This document shows positions 18,274 to 28,305 of a stretch of 64,000 nucleotides of DNA, in pieces. The position numbers were made by a program, and so were the translations under genes. The notes beneath the pieces were generated by a model, which was not told the origin of the DNA, did no database searches, and saw only the letters and a list, made by a program, of their open reading frames with translations. Positions within the stretch are counted from its first letter, which is position 1, and each line of letters starts with the position of its first letter. The DNA comes from Pseudomonadota bacterium. GTDB lineage: Bacteria; Pseudomonadota; Alphaproteobacteria; Caulobacterales; Caulobacteraceae. The stretch spans positions 124,001 through 188,000 of the forward strand of contig JAIUNU010000001.1 of the NCBI GenBank assembly GCA_020161365.1, in the 5' to 3' direction.

Positions 18274-19052
18274 CGGGGCGACAGCTCTCGCACCCAGATG
18301 TTGCGGAAGCTGATCGGCGCGCTGGGGTCGCCATGCGCCTGCAGCTTGATCGGCGACGGGCCGTGCGCCTTGTAGCGGGCCTTGCCGATATAGACGGTTT
18401 CGCCAGCGAGCACCGCAGTGTCCTGCACCAGCACGCCATTGTGCAGCACCGTCACCGAAGCGGGCCTGGTCAGCGCGCCATCAGGGCCGAACACCGGCGC
18501 GCGCCAGACGATGTCATAGGTCTGCCACTCGCCCGGCTTGCGGTTGGCGTTGGCGAGCGGCGGATGCTGCTTGTACACCGCTCCGGCTTGGCCGTTGACG
18601 TAGGTCGCGCTCTGATAACTGTCGAGGATCTGCACCTCGTAACCCTCGTCCCGCAGCCCGGTGGACGCGAGGAAAACGCCGCTGTTGCCGCGGCCTTGGC
18701 CAGAGCCTGCGATGTCTGCGGGGATGCGCCATTCCAGATGCAACTGGTAGTCGCGGAACGTCCGCCTGGTCTCGATATTGCCCCGCGCCTTGTCGACGGT
18801 GATGACCCCGTCGGCGACAGTCCAGCCGGCCGGAGACTTGTCGGCTGCGGTGACCCACTGATCGAGGTCGCGGCCGTTGAACAGCACGATGGCGTCCGAC
18901 GGCGCGCCGCCCGAAACGGCGGCAGGCGCCACGACCGGAGGAACGGGCTTCCAGACCTCGGTGTCTTCGGGACGCGTCTGGGCTGAGACGGCGGAGCTCA
19001 TCAACGTCATGAACGCCAGGCTCATCAGACTCGAAAGCTGCTTGATCGCCAT
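18270..19052 (-). CDS. DUF1080 (3-keto-disaccharide hydrolase) domain protein, secreted
   Basis: About 260 residues from ATG 19052 (MAIKQLSSLMSLAFMTLMSS), which gives a good Sec signal; a longer frame begins at 19103. DUF1080 motifs are IVLFNGRDLDQWVTA, LHLEWRIPADIAGSGQGRGN, SGVFLASTGLRDEGYEVQIL, and the conclusion HGDPSAPISFRNIWVREL. The region DGALTRPASVTVLHNGVLVQD is a typical late strand. It is the second copy in the cluster (the other is at 11453) and probably handles a different 3-keto-glycoside or the same substrate at another step. Confidence 0.87.
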   Translation of the reverse strand: MAIKQLSSLMSLAFMTLMSSAVSAQTRPEDTEVWKPVPPVVAPAAVSGGAPSDAIVLFNGRDLDQWVTAADKSPAGWTVADGVITVDKARGNIETRRTFRDYQLHLEWRIPADIAGSGQGRGNSGVFLASTGLRDEGYEVQILDSYQSATYVNGQAGAVYKQHPPLANANRKPGEWQTYDIVWRAPVFGPDGALTRPASVTVLHNGVLVQDTAVLAGETVYIGKARYKAHGPSPIKLQAHGDPSAPISFRNIWVRELSPR

Positions 19053-19140
19053 CCGTCCCGCTCCCTGACGCTGGCGTTCTTTGACCAGCAAAGCGCTGAA
19101 CATTGACCAGCCCGTGCTTCACCGCAAGCGAGGGAGCGGT

Positions 19141-20253
19141 TCAGCCCTTGACGGGAGCCGCCCAGACCGCGCGCCCTTCTCGCACGGCGAGGGCGACTGA
19201 ACCCAAGACCGCAGAGCGAGCGTTGATGCGCTCCAGGATGACCCGCGCCTGGTCAAGCGACGCAAGAGCAGGCATTCCGCGCGTGACCATATCGTCCGGG
19301 CCGCCCAATCCAATTTCGTTCATCGCGATCGGCGTCAGCTCGAAGGCCTGGCAGCGCCCGCGGTCGAACGAAGCTTTCACGATCACGCTTTCCCAGCACT
19401 CGGCGGCATAGGCTCCGGGCGGCTTTTCAGTCTGGAACACGAAATTGCCAAGTCCGTAGAACAGGGGCGCGCCACCGTAGATCTCGACACCCTGCAGCAG
19501 GGGCACGCCATGCCCCACGAAGACCGAGGCGCCAGCATCGACGCATCGACGCGCAAGCGCTCTTTGCCATGTCGGGACGTCAGCCTGTTCTGGCTCCCAG
19601 TCGTGGTTATGCTGATAGGCGATAACGACCTCGGCCCGGCGCTTCGCCTCGGCGATAGCCGTCAAAACCCGCGCGACGTCCTCCTCGAGCGGTAGCCCCG
19701 CGGAGTCTCGGCGTAGCTCGTTGACCCCAGGTCGCGAGTTCGTCGCCGCGCCGCCATCGCGAACCTTGCCGGTCGCGAAGGCGACGAGGGCGACGGGCCC
19801 GCCCGCCGTCTGGGCATAGGCCGGCGCGGCGGCGCGCGCGAGGTCGATCCCCGACCCGGCCGATATCAGGCCGGCCCGCTCGATCGCGTCGACCGTATCG
19901 AGAATGCCGCCGCTTCCCAGGTCGAAGGCATGGTTGTTTGCGGTCGCTAGCAGGCGGATGTTCATCGCCCTGAGCGCATCGAGCACCGGCGGTTGGGCGG
20001 TATGCAGGGTGAGGACCTCGCGCGTCGGCGCGCCCGCCCGCGCCCCCTTGATGACGGTCTCAAGGTTGGTAAAGCCAAGATCGGCCTTGGCGAGTTCGCG
20101 TGCGACCGCTCGCCGCCCCGGCCACTGATCCTCTGGCAGGGCGTGTTCGATCAAGGCTTGGCCAAGCAGCGCCAGACGGACGCGACCTGGCTTTGCGACC
20201 GCCGGCGCCGCGGTCAAGGCCAGCGCCCCAAGCAACAGGTTCCGTCGATCCAT
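19141..20253 (-). CDS. CapA-family metallophosphatase-like protein with signal peptide
   Basis: 370 residues from ATG 20253 (MDRRNLLLGALALTAAPAVA, a Tat/Sec-like signal). CapA/PgsA-type motifs are visible: DLGFTNLETVIKG, LLATANNHAFDLGSGGILDTVD, VVIAYQHNHDWEPEQADVPTWQ and VFVGHGVPLLQGVEIYGGAPLFYGLGNF. The fold is a calcineurin-like phosphoesterase with His/Asn/Asp metal ligands. In Bacillus CapA belongs to the poly-gamma-glutamate machinery, but no other cap genes are here, so the actual role is unknown. It lies divergent from an AbgT transporter. Confidence 0.85.
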   Translation of the reverse strand: MDRRNLLLGALALTAAPAVAKPGRVRLALLGQALIEHALPEDQWPGRRAVARELAKADLGFTNLETVIKGARAGAPTREVLTLHTAQPPVLDALRAMNIRLLATANNHAFDLGSGGILDTVDAIERAGLISAGSGIDLARAAAPAYAQTAGGPVALVAFATGKVRDGGAATNSRPGVNELRRDSAGLPLEEDVARVLTAIAEAKRRAEVVIAYQHNHDWEPEQADVPTWQRALARRCVDAGASVFVGHGVPLLQGVEIYGGAPLFYGLGNFVFQTEKPPGAYAAECWESVIVKASFDRGRCQAFELTPIAMNEIGLGGPDDMVTRGMPALASLDQARVILERINARSAVLGSVALAVREGRAVWAAPVKG

Positions 20254-20405
20254 CACAGCCCCCGATCCTCTTCGCTGGGAACCTTAAGCCGAACCGCCAG
20301 ACACCAACCACATCATGCGCGCGCGACATGGCTTGATGACCGGCGGCTATACCATTGTCGGCGATCAAGGGCGCTGCCAGGGTCTTTCGACGCGAGGGGG
20401 CCCAA

Positions 20406-21995
20406 ATGAACGAAAGCACCGAGCCGCAAAGCGCGGGTGAGCGCGGCTGGCGACGCCTGCTGGATCGTATCGAACGCGTCGGCGACGCCCTGCCCGATCC
20501 GGTCTTCATCTTCATCGGCTGTATCGCCGTGCTGGTCGCGGCCTCCGTCATCGCCTCGACGCTGGGCTGGAGCGCGGTGAACCCCGTCACAGGCAAGCAC
20601 CTTGAGGCCGAAAGCCTCCTCTCGCGCGAGAACCTGGCGAAGCTGTTCGTCGACATGCCCGAGACCATGACCAAGTTTCCGCCGCTCGGTCTGGTGCTGG
20701 TGGTCATGCTGGGAGCGGCGGTGGCCGAGCGATCGGGACTGTTCGGCGCCCTGCTCGGCGATGCGATCCGCAAGCTGCCCAAGGCCATTCTCAGCCCGGC
20801 GATCTTCGTGATTGGGGTCATGTCGCACCATGCGGCCGACGCGGCCTATGTGGTGCTGATCCCGATGGCGGCGCTGATCTATGCTGAGGCCGGACGCCAT
20901 CCGCTCGCGGGAATCGCCATCGCCTATGCCGGCATCTCCGGCGCCTTCGCTGGCAACATGCTGCCGGGCCAGTTCGACGTGTTGATCCTGGGCATCACCG
21001 CCCCTGCGGCCCAACTGATTGATCCGAACTTCGTGATGAACCCGCTGGGCAATTGGTGGTTCACCCTGGCCATCGGAACCCTGTTCACGCCAATTGCCTG
21101 GTGGGTGACCGACCGGGTGGTGGAACCCCGCCTGGGGTCCTGGACCCGCGCGGACACCGCAGCGGCGGCGCCCGACCTTGCCCTAGACACGATCGGTGAG
21201 GCGCAAAAGAAGGGCCTGCGGCGAGCGGGCGTGGCGGCCTTGATCGTGATCGGTCTTTTCGCGGCCCTGACGCTCTGGCCCGGCGCGCCGTTGCTGGATC
21301 ACGAGGCCGTCGGGGCCAAGCGCATGACCCCCTTCTACCAATCCCTCATCGCCGCCTTCATGCTGCTGTTCCTGGCGACAGGCTGGGCCTACGGCTCGGC
21401 GACGGGCACGGTGAAGTCGCACCGAGACATCGTGGCGATGATGGCCGAAGGCATGCGCGCCATGGCGCCCTATCTGGTGCTGGCCTTCTTCGCCGCGCAT
21501 TTCGTGGCGATGTTCGCCTGGTCCAAGATGGGTCCGGTGATGGCGGTGCAGGGCGCCGAAGCCTTGCGGGGGCTTGGCCTGCCCAAGCCGCTTTTGCTGC
21601 TCTCGCTGCTGATCATGTCGTCATTTCTGGACCTCCTGATCGGCTCGGCGTCAGCGAAGTGGAGCGCCATGGCGCCGATCGTCGTGCCCATGCTTATGCT
21701 TCTGGGCGTGTCGCCGGAGATGACCACAGCCGCCTATCGGATGGGCGACTCGATCTTCAACATCGTCACTCCGTTGGCCTCGAACTTCCCGCTGGTGCTG
21801 ATCCTGGCGCAGAAGTGGCGGTCCCGGTTTGGTGTCGGCTCCATGGTGGCGCTGATGCTGCCCTATACGATCGGTTTCGCGCTGGCGGGCATGCTGCTCG
21901 TCCTGACCTGGGTGGGGTTGAGCCTTCCCGTCGGACCGGGCGCACCAAGCACCTATTCCACTTCGGTCACCGTTCCGGCCGCCGCCCCCCGATAA
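20406..21995 (+). CDS. AbgT-family transporter
   Basis: 529 residues starting at ATG 20406 behind a GAGGGGG ribosome site; an in-frame start at 20355 is less likely. The sequence DRIERVGDALPDPVFIFIGC at the start and SHRDIVAMMAEGMRAMAPYLVLAFFAAHFVAMFAWS are typical of the p-aminobenzoyl-glutamate transporter family, with about 11-13 hydrophobic segments and the helical-hairpin GSASAKWSAMAPIVVPM. AbgT members move folate breakdown products or export sulfonamides. A TonB receptor, S15 hydrolase and LysR regulator follow on the same strand, which may indicate uptake of a peptide or amide-linked compound. Confidence 0.9.
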   Translation: MNESTEPQSAGERGWRRLLDRIERVGDALPDPVFIFIGCIAVLVAASVIASTLGWSAVNPVTGKHLEAESLLSRENLAKLFVDMPETMTKFPPLGLVLVVMLGAAVAERSGLFGALLGDAIRKLPKAILSPAIFVIGVMSHHAADAAYVVLIPMAALIYAEAGRHPLAGIAIAYAGISGAFAGNMLPGQFDVLILGITAPAAQLIDPNFVMNPLGNWWFTLAIGTLFTPIAWWVTDRVVEPRLGSWTRADTAAAAPDLALDTIGEAQKKGLRRAGVAALIVIGLFAALTLWPGAPLLDHEAVGAKRMTPFYQSLIAAFMLLFLATGWAYGSATGTVKSHRDIVAMMAEGMRAMAPYLVLAFFAAHFVAMFAWSKMGPVMAVQGAEALRGLGLPKPLLLLSLLIMSSFLDLLIGSASAKWSAMAPIVVPMLMLLGVSPEMTTAAYRMGDSIFNIVTPLASNFPLVLILAQKWRSRFGVGSMVALMLPYTIGFALAGMLLVLTWVGLSLPVGPGAPSTYSTSVTVPAAAPR

Positions 21996-22219
21996 TCGAT
22001 CGGCCGCCTACCATCCGTGTTCGCCGTCGCCTGTCTTGCAGGCGGCGGCGTCATGCATTTCAGCGACCATCGGTCGGCGACCATGCCCTCAACGCATAGG
22101 GGGATGCGCCGAACCAATAGCGTTGCGCGCCAAAACCGCCCGCCCCTAGGCTTCCAAAATCAAGGGGAGCAGGCCGACAGAGCCTCGCCGAACAAGCCAT
22201 GACGAGGGGACCTCATCCT

Positions 22220-25111
22220 ATGCCCGTAATGAACCTGCGCGCGCTTCGCGCCGGAACCGCCTACGCCGCCCTGTTGGCCGGAGCCCTGGCCACGCCCGCG
22301 TTCGCCCAGTCCGCCGCAGCGCCGGCCGCCCAGGCCTCGGACGCGGTCGAGGAGATCATCGTCGTCGGCTCGCGCATCCAGCGCAAGGACGCCGACGCGG
22401 TGGGCGTCGTCACCACGATCACCGAGCAGGACCTCAAGAACTCCGGCGCCGGCTCGGTGGGCGAACTGCTTCAGAAGCTGCCCGCCGCCGGCGTCAGCCT
22501 CAGCAGCAACGGCACCCAGGGCACCTCCTACGGCGCCAGCTCGATCAACCTGCGCTATCTTGGCGGGGCCGAAGGCAGCGGCAACCGCGTGCTGGTGCTG
22601 GTCGACGGCCACCGCTGGGTCGACGGCGTCGGACAGCGCGGCTTCCGCGACTTCGTGGATCTCAACACCATGCCGCTGGGCATGATCGAAGGCGTCGAAG
22701 TGCTCAAGGACGGCGCCTCGGCGATCTACGGCTCTGACGCCATCGCCGGCGTGGTCAACATCAAGACGGCGCGCGACTTCGACGGCCTCAAACTTACGGC
22801 GAAGTACGGCGGCACGACCCATGGTGACGGCCAGTCCTATTCGGCGATCGCCAACTTCGGAAAGCGCTTCGACAAGAGCGCGATCCTGATCTCGGCCAGC
22901 TACGTCAAGGACAAGCCGATCCTGACGACGTCGCGGGATCTGACCCGAGTGACCCTGGTCCCGGTGACGGCGCCGGGCACCAGCCCCAACGGGCTCTACA
23001 TCCTGCCGGGTCTGTCCAACAACGCCTACTTCGGAACACCGACGGGCTTCGCCTCGTCGACCAGCCCTGTCGCCTTCAACGCCGGCGCGACGATCGGCGC
23101 GGGCGCATTTGCCGACAACGCCTATCACCCGGCCGCTCTGCCGGGCGATTACTACAACACCCAGGCCCAAGGCATCTATTCCGCCGGTCCGAGTGAGCGT
23201 TACGGGATCTACGCCCGCTGGACCGCCGATCTCAGCGACAGCGTTCGCTTCAAGGTCGAAGGCCTGTTCAACGAGCGAAAGTCCGACCAGCTCTTCTCGC
23301 CGGTCCTGCTGGACATCGGCGGCTCGGCCGGCACCATTCGGGGTTTCGCAATCCCGAACAACCAACCCTTCAACCCCTTCGGCACGGCAAACGGGGTTCC
23401 AGCCGCCAACGCTCTGGCCTTCGCCGCCAACTCGGCCTGGCGCGTTCGCAAGGTGATGACCGAGGTCGGCAACCGCGACAACATCCAGGACGTGAAGACC
23501 TGGCGCATCGCCGGCGGCTTCGACGGCGAACTGAACCTGTTCGGCCGCGAATGGAGCTGGGACGTCTACGGCCTCTATTCCAAGAACAAGATCGACACCC
23601 AGGCGCTTAACGGCGTGAATTATGACCGGCTGGCCCTGGGTCTGGGCCCCAACTGCGCGACGACGTCGGGCTGTGTGGCGATCAACCTCTTCTCGCCGAT
23701 GACCGCCGCGCAGGCGGACTACATCCGCTTCACCGCGCGCGAGTCGAACCAGACGGAAGTCTACGACTTCACGGCCAATATCACCGGCGAACTCTTCCAA
23801 CTCCCCGCCGGTCCGTTGGCGATCGCCGCCGGCGTCGAGCACCGGAAGAACAAGGCCTCCGACAGCCCCGATCCCTTCGTCAACGCCCTGCCGACCAATA
23901 TCCCGACCCCCGCCTCCGGGGCGGCGTTCGCCAGCAACACCACCACGACCGCACAGACCCGGATCGGCACCGTCGGCCAGTACAGCCTGAACGAAATCTA
24001 CGCCGAAGCGGCCATCCCGCTGCTGAAGGACGTGGCTTTGGCCAAGACGCTCGATATCAGCCTGGCGGCCCGCTATTCGGACTACGACACCGTCGGCGGC
24101 GACAGCACCGTGAAGGTGGGCGTGGGCTGGCGTCCGATCGAGGACATCCTCGTGCGTGGCACCTATGCGCAGGGCTTCCGCGCGCCGTCGATCCTGGAGC
24201 TCTTCCAAGGGGGGCGCCAGACGAGCTTCCAGGGTACCGACCCGTGCAATGGCGGCGCGACCGCCAACGCTGGCCTGCCCGGCTGCGTCGGCGTGCCCAC
24301 CGGCTATAACCAGATCAACTACAACCTGAACGGCCTGATCCCGGGCACCATCTCGGGAAACACCAAGCTAAAGGCCGAAACCGCCGACACCTACAGCGCC
24401 GGCGTCGCTATCAAGCCGCGCTTCGCGCCTGGCCTCAGCCTGACGGTCGACTGGTACGAAATCACGGTCCGCGACGCGATCTCGAGCCAGTCCGCCACGC
24501 AGATCCTCAGCCTTTGCGCCCAGCGCGGCGGGGTGTTCTGCAATCTGGTCACCCGCGACGCCTCGACGGGCGCCATCACCAACCTGCTGCAGGGGGTGCT
24601 GAACCTCGCCGAGATCAAGACCTCGGGCGTCGACACCACGCTGCGCTACGACTTCAGCAATGATCTCGGCAAGTTCGCCGCCGTGGTCGACGCCTCGTAT
24701 CTTGAGAGCTTCAAAACCACGAGCCCCAACCCGGCGGGGGGCGCGCCGATCGTCGACGAACGCGCCGGCAAGGGCGACCAACCGCGCTCGACCTATCCTC
24801 ACTGGAAGGGCCAGGCCTCGTTCAGCTGGACCGGCGGATCCTGGAACGCCCTGTGGCGCGGTCGTTACATCGGTTCGACGACGGACGTCGCCAATACCGT
24901 GAAGGACGCCAAGACCAAGGCGATCTTCTACAACGATCTTGAAGGCGGCTATCAGTTCGGACGCTATGACACGTCGATCAGTGTCGGGATCAGCAACATC
25001 TTCGACAAGGCGCCGCCGGCGTCCTACGCCAACGCTCCGATCAACTATGACATCTACACCTACGACGCGCGCGGGCGCTTCGGATACGTCCGTGTGTCGG
25101 CGAAGTTCTAG
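22220..25111 (+). CDS. TonB-dependent receptor
   Basis: About 963 residues from ATG 22220 (22199 also possible). A Sec signal ([12 protein letters not shown]) is followed by the plug domain: [21 protein letters not shown] resembles a TonB box region, then [13 protein letters not shown] and [21 protein letters not shown]. The barrel ends [16 protein letters not shown] with a terminal Phe. No STN signalling domain is present, so this is a plain outer-membrane importer. It sits between an AbgT transporter and an S15 hydrolase and probably imports their substrate. The ligand is unknown. Confidence 0.92.
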   Translation: MPVMNLRALRAGTAYAALLAGALATPAFAQSAAAPAAQASDAVEEIIVVGSRIQRKDADAVGVVTTITEQDLKNSGAGSVGELLQKLPAAGVSLSSNGTQGTSYGASSINLRYLGGAEGSGNRVLVLVDGHRWVDGVGQRGFRDFVDLNTMPLGMIEGVEVLKDGASAIYGSDAIAGVVNIKTARDFDGLKLTAKYGGTTHGDGQSYSAIANFGKRFDKSAILISASYVKDKPILTTSRDLTRVTLVPVTAPGTSPNGLYILPGLSNNAYFGTPTGFASSTSPVAFNAGATIGAGAFADNAYHPAALPGDYYNTQAQGIYSAGPSERYGIYARWTADLSDSVRFKVEGLFNERKSDQLFSPVLLDIGGSAGTIRGFAIPNNQPFNPFGTANGVPAANALAFAANSAWRVRKVMTEVGNRDNIQDVKTWRIAGGFDGELNLFGREWSWDVYGLYSKNKIDTQALNGVNYDRLALGLGPNCATTSGCVAINLFSPMTAAQADYIRFTARESNQTEVYDFTANITGELFQLPAGPLAIAAGVEHRKNKASDSPDPFVNALPTNIPTPASGAAFASNTTTTAQTRIGTVGQYSLNEIYAEAAIPLLKDVALAKTLDISLAARYSDYDTVGGDSTVKVGVGWRPIEDILVRGTYAQGFRAPSILELFQGGRQTSFQGTDPCNGGATANAGLPGCVGVPTGYNQINYNLNGLIPGTISGNTKLKAETADTYSAGVAIKPRFAPGLSLTVDWYEITVRDAISSQSATQILSLCAQRGGVFCNLVTRDASTGAITNLLQGVLNLAEIKTSGVDTTLRYDFSNDLGKFAAVVDASYLESFKTTSPNPAGGAPIVDERAGKGDQPRSTYPHWKGQASFSWTGGSWNALWRGRYIGSTTDVANTVKDAKTKAIFYNDLEGGYQFGRYDTSISVGISNIFDKAPPASYANAPINYDIYTYDARGRFGYVRVSAKF

Positions 25112-25162
25112 ACTGGACTGGACGGCGGCCGCCGCGCCGCCGTCCGACGCCGAGGACAGGTC

Positions 25163-27064
25163 TTGAACCCCGCCCATCTCATCGACCAACCTGACGTCGC
25201 TCCCACCTTCACGCCTCCCGCCGACGTGCATGTGACCCGCGACGTCATGGTGACCATGCGCGACGGCGTTCGTCTGGCCATGGACATCTATCGCCCCGCA
25301 GTCGCGGGCGCGCCGATCGCAACACCTTTGCCTGTGCTCCTGGAGCGAACGCCCTATGACAAGCTGGGCACGAACCACGGCGACCGGACGCGCGACGACC
25401 CGATCCCGAAGTCGAAGCCGGAACTGGCGGTGGCGTTCGTTCGGGGGGGCTACGTCGTCGCCATCCAGGACTGCCGCGGCCGCTACGCCTCTGAAGGGGT
25501 CTTCGAGAAGTATCTGAGCGAAGGTCCAGACGGTTACGACACGATCGCGTGGCTGGCCGATCAACCTTGGTGCGACGGCCGGGTGGCCACCTATGGCCTG
25601 TCGTACAGCGCCCATGTCCAAAGCGCCGCAGCGTGCCTCGCGCCCCCAGCGCTGGCGGCCATGTTCCTGGATTCCGGCGGCTTCTCCAGCGCCTATCACT
25701 CCGGCATTCGCCAGGGCGGCGCCTTCGAGCTGAAGCAGGCCACCTGGGCGTACAAGCACGCGCTGCTCAGTCCGGAAACTCAGCGCAATCCCGCCCGCCT
25801 CGCCGCGCTGGAGGCGCAGGACCTGAAGGCGTGGTTCAAGCAGATGCCCTGGTCCGAGGGTCACTCGCCCCTCAGCGCCGCGCCGGAGTACGAGAAGTAT
25901 CTGCTTGAACAGTGGCGCAACGGCCTGTTCGGCCCCTACTGGACCCAGAACGGGATCTACGCTCGCGGCGCCTATGATAGCTACGCGGACGTGCCGATGG
26001 CGCATATGAGCAGCTGGTACGACCCCTACTCCGTCACCGCGACGGAAAACTTCACCCGCTTGGCGGCCCGCAAGCGCTCGCGCGTGAAGCTGATCCTGGG
26101 CCCCTGGACCCACGGCCAACGCTCGGTCACCCACGCCGGCGATGTCGACTTCGGGCCCGAGGCGACGCTGGACGGGGCCTTGGCCGAGAACTACGTCGCC
26201 CTCAGACTCGCCTGGTTCGACGCCTGGCTCAAACCGTGGGCCGAAGCCAAAGATCCTCTCCCGTCTGTGAGTTTGTTCGTCATGGGCGGAGGATCCGGAC
26301 GCAAGACGCCTGAGGGGCGGCTGGACCACGGTGGGCATTGGCGCAGCGAGACCTCATGGCCGCCGCAAGACGTCTTGGTGACCGACTATTTCCTTTCCGA
26401 GGCGGGCGCCCTGACGACGAAGCCGCAAGCGGCGCAGGAGGCCTTCCGCGAGTATGTGCACGATCCGCTGAACCCCGTGCCGACCATCGGCGGCGCGATC
26501 GCTTCCGGCGCGCCTCTGATGGAGCCCGGCGCGTACGACCAGCGCGAGGCGCCGCATATCTTCGGCTGCAAGGCACCCTACCGGGCGCTGCGCGATCGTG
26601 AAGACGTTCTGGTCTTTGAAACACCGCCGCTGGAGTCCGATGTCGAGGTGATCGGCCCGATCTGCGCACGGCTTTTCGTCAGTTCCGACGGCGTCGACAC
26701 CGACTTCACGGTCAAGCTGATCGATGTCCATCCGCCATCCGAGGACTACCCCGAAGGCTTCGCCATGAACCTGTCTCACGGCATCCTGCGCGCCCGCTAC
26801 CGCGAGGGCTTCGACCGCGAGACCTGGATGACGCCCGGCGAGATCTACCTCATCGAGGTTGAAGCCTTCCCGACGGCCAACCGGTTCGTCAGGGGTCATC
26901 GTATCCGGCTTGACGTGGCGTCGAGCAATTTCCCGCATTTCGACGTCAATCCGAACACGGACGAGCCCGAGGGGTATGGCTTTGCGCCTCGGCGTGCGCG
27001 AAATCGGGTCTATATGGATGCGCGGCGGCCATCGCGCCTGCTGCTGCCGATCGTCAAGCGCTAG
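25163..27064 (+). CDS. CocE/NonD (S15) family hydrolase
   Basis: 633 residues. The alpha/beta hydrolase domain has DVMVTMRDGVRLAMDIYRP, VAIQDCRGRYASEG and the nucleophile in VATYGLSYSAHVQSAAA (G-x-S-x-S type elbow). It continues with LILGPWTHGQRS containing the catalytic His and ends in the X-Pro peptidase C-terminal jelly-roll domain (SDVEVIGPICARLFVSSDGVDTDF, FPHFDVNPNTDE). Family members hydrolyse acyl esters, amides, or Xaa-Pro peptides. No signal peptide, so it likely acts in the cytoplasm on material imported by the adjacent TonB receptor and AbgT transporter. Confidence 0.9.
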   Translation: MNPAHLIDQPDVAPTFTPPADVHVTRDVMVTMRDGVRLAMDIYRPAVAGAPIATPLPVLLERTPYDKLGTNHGDRTRDDPIPKSKPELAVAFVRGGYVVAIQDCRGRYASEGVFEKYLSEGPDGYDTIAWLADQPWCDGRVATYGLSYSAHVQSAAACLAPPALAAMFLDSGGFSSAYHSGIRQGGAFELKQATWAYKHALLSPETQRNPARLAALEAQDLKAWFKQMPWSEGHSPLSAAPEYEKYLLEQWRNGLFGPYWTQNGIYARGAYDSYADVPMAHMSSWYDPYSVTATENFTRLAARKRSRVKLILGPWTHGQRSVTHAGDVDFGPEATLDGALAENYVALRLAWFDAWLKPWAEAKDPLPSVSLFVMGGGSGRKTPEGRLDHGGHWRSETSWPPQDVLVTDYFLSEAGALTTKPQAAQEAFREYVHDPLNPVPTIGGAIASGAPLMEPGAYDQREAPHIFGCKAPYRALRDREDVLVFETPPLESDVEVIGPICARLFVSSDGVDTDFTVKLIDVHPPSEDYPEGFAMNLSHGILRARYREGFDRETWMTPGEIYLIEVEAFPTANRFVRGHRIRLDVASSNFPHFDVNPNTDEPEGYGFAPRRARNRVYMDARRPSRLLLPIVKR

Positions 27065-27077
27065 TCCGAGAACTCGA

Positions 27078-27974
27078 ATGAAGCTGAACCTGCGGAGCCT
27101 GGAAGCTTTTCGGGAGACCATGCTGAGCGGTTCGGCCACGGCCGCAGCGGGCCGCATGGGCCTGACACAGCCCGCAGTCAGTCGCTTGATCGCCCAACTG
27201 GAGCAAGAGGTCGGCTTCGAACTCTTCTATCGCGAGCGCGGCCGCCTTAGCCCTACGCCTGAGGCCCTGATCATCTATGACGAAATCGACCTGGCCTTTG
27301 GCGGCCTGGAGCGTGTCGACGCCCTGGCCCGAGACATCGCCGCCTTCAACACCGGTCTTCTGAAAATCGTGGCCCCGCCAAGCCTGTCAGAGAGCGTGCT
27401 CTCGACCATCCTCCCGCGCTTCATGGCCAAGTTTCCGAAGGTCCGGATCGCCATCGAGTCGCGAAGCACCGAGACCGCCCGGGCGATGGTGGCCAATCGC
27501 ACCGTGGACTGCGGCTTCGTGAAGCTGCCACTGGAGCGCAGCGACATTTCCACGGTCACGCTTTCAACCAGCGAGACGGTCTGCGTGCTGCCGGATGCGC
27601 ACCCCCTGGCCGCCCACGAGGTTCTGACGCCTGAGCTGCTGCGTGGCGAGCCCTTGGTGCTGCTCGGCGCCGGCACCTGGACTCGCCGCCAGATCGACGA
27701 CGCCTTCCGCGAGCGCGGCGTCCGACCCGAGGTCCGCGTGGAGACCCATACGGTCGGCTCCGCCTGCGCCCTGGCTGCTGGAGGCCTCGGCATAGCGGTC
27801 GTCAACGCCCTGCTGGCCGACAACTTCGCGCGCCCTGGCGTCGCGATCCGCGTGTTTCGACCTCAGATCCTGCACGAATATGCGTTCATGACCTCGGCGC
27901 TGGCGCCGATGAACCGCCTGGCCGCAGCCTTCCTAGACGAAGCGCAGAGCTTTTTCCGCGAACAGGCGCGCTAG
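27078..27974 (+). CDS. LysR-family transcriptional regulator
   Basis: 298 residues from ATG 27078, 13 bases after the hydrolase stop. The N-terminal winged helix LRSLEAFRETMLSGSATAAAGRMGLTQPAVSRLIAQLE is clear, followed by the two-lobed effector domain (IVAPPSLSESVLSTILPRFMAKFPKVRIAIE; LVLLGAGTW; ALAAGGLGIAVVNALLA). It is co-directional with, rather than divergent from, the genes it likely controls, which is less usual for LysR regulators. It probably regulates the TonB receptor-hydrolase pair. Confidence 0.92.
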   Translation: MKLNLRSLEAFRETMLSGSATAAAGRMGLTQPAVSRLIAQLEQEVGFELFYRERGRLSPTPEALIIYDEIDLAFGGLERVDALARDIAAFNTGLLKIVAPPSLSESVLSTILPRFMAKFPKVRIAIESRSTETARAMVANRTVDCGFVKLPLERSDISTVTLSTSETVCVLPDAHPLAAHEVLTPELLRGEPLVLLGAGTWTRRQIDDAFRERGVRPEVRVETHTVGSACALAAGGLGIAVVNALLADNFARPGVAIRVFRPQILHEYAFMTSALAPMNRLAAAFLDEAQSFFREQAR

Positions 27975-27978
27975 CCGC

Positions 27979-28176
27979 CTATTCCCACTCGATTGCTCGC
28001 GCTTGCCTAAGCATCTGTTTGGAATAAGCAATTCGGATCACGCCACACACGGCACCGACTGGCAACCCGACTAATCGCAAGGCCGATGAAAACATTAGAC
28101 AAATAACCCAATGTAAAAAACGCGTGATCGCGCCATCTTTCGAGATGTATTGACAATCGAAAATCTCGATCAGCAA
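27979..28176 (-). CDS. Hypothetical small membrane protein (doubtful)
   Basis: A 65-residue frame with a TTG start, lying in the AT-richer gap 27975-28305. It has a hydrophobic stretch FLHWVICLMFSSALRLVGLPVGAVCGVI that could span the membrane once, and ends ARAIEWE. No family is recognised and no convincing ribosome site is seen. An overlapping frame (28007-28225) with ATG start competes. The rest of the 331-base gap shows nothing recognisable; it marks the boundary between the catabolic genes and the metal-resistance island. Confidence 0.3.
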   Translation of the reverse strand: MLIEIFDCQYISKDGAITRFLHWVICLMFSSALRLVGLPVGAVCGVIRIAYSKQMLRQARAIEWE

Positions 28177-28305
28177 TCGAATCTATCGCGTGCATCTGCC
28201 AGCCCTCAGTAGCATGGCGGACCACCCTAGCGAAGTCTGGCCCCTCTAACCCAGCAGGACGCTAGAGTTTTGGCTGTTCGCCTCAAACGGGCTTCGATTG
28301 ACCAC

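Noticed and set aside
17133..18986. 617-codon plus-strand frame overlapping LacI and DUF1080 genes
   Set aside because: Out of frame with the clear LacI gene and antisense to the DUF1080 gene; composition is Arg/Pro-rich noise.
22160..26338. Long minus-strand frames (682 and 656 codons) opposite the TonB receptor and S15 hydrolase
   Set aside because: High-GC antisense shadows with no recognisable domains; the plus-strand genes have complete family motifs.
28007..28225. 72-codon minus-strand frame in the AT-richer gap
   Set aside because: Overlaps the other small frame there, no family pattern, no clear ribosome site.
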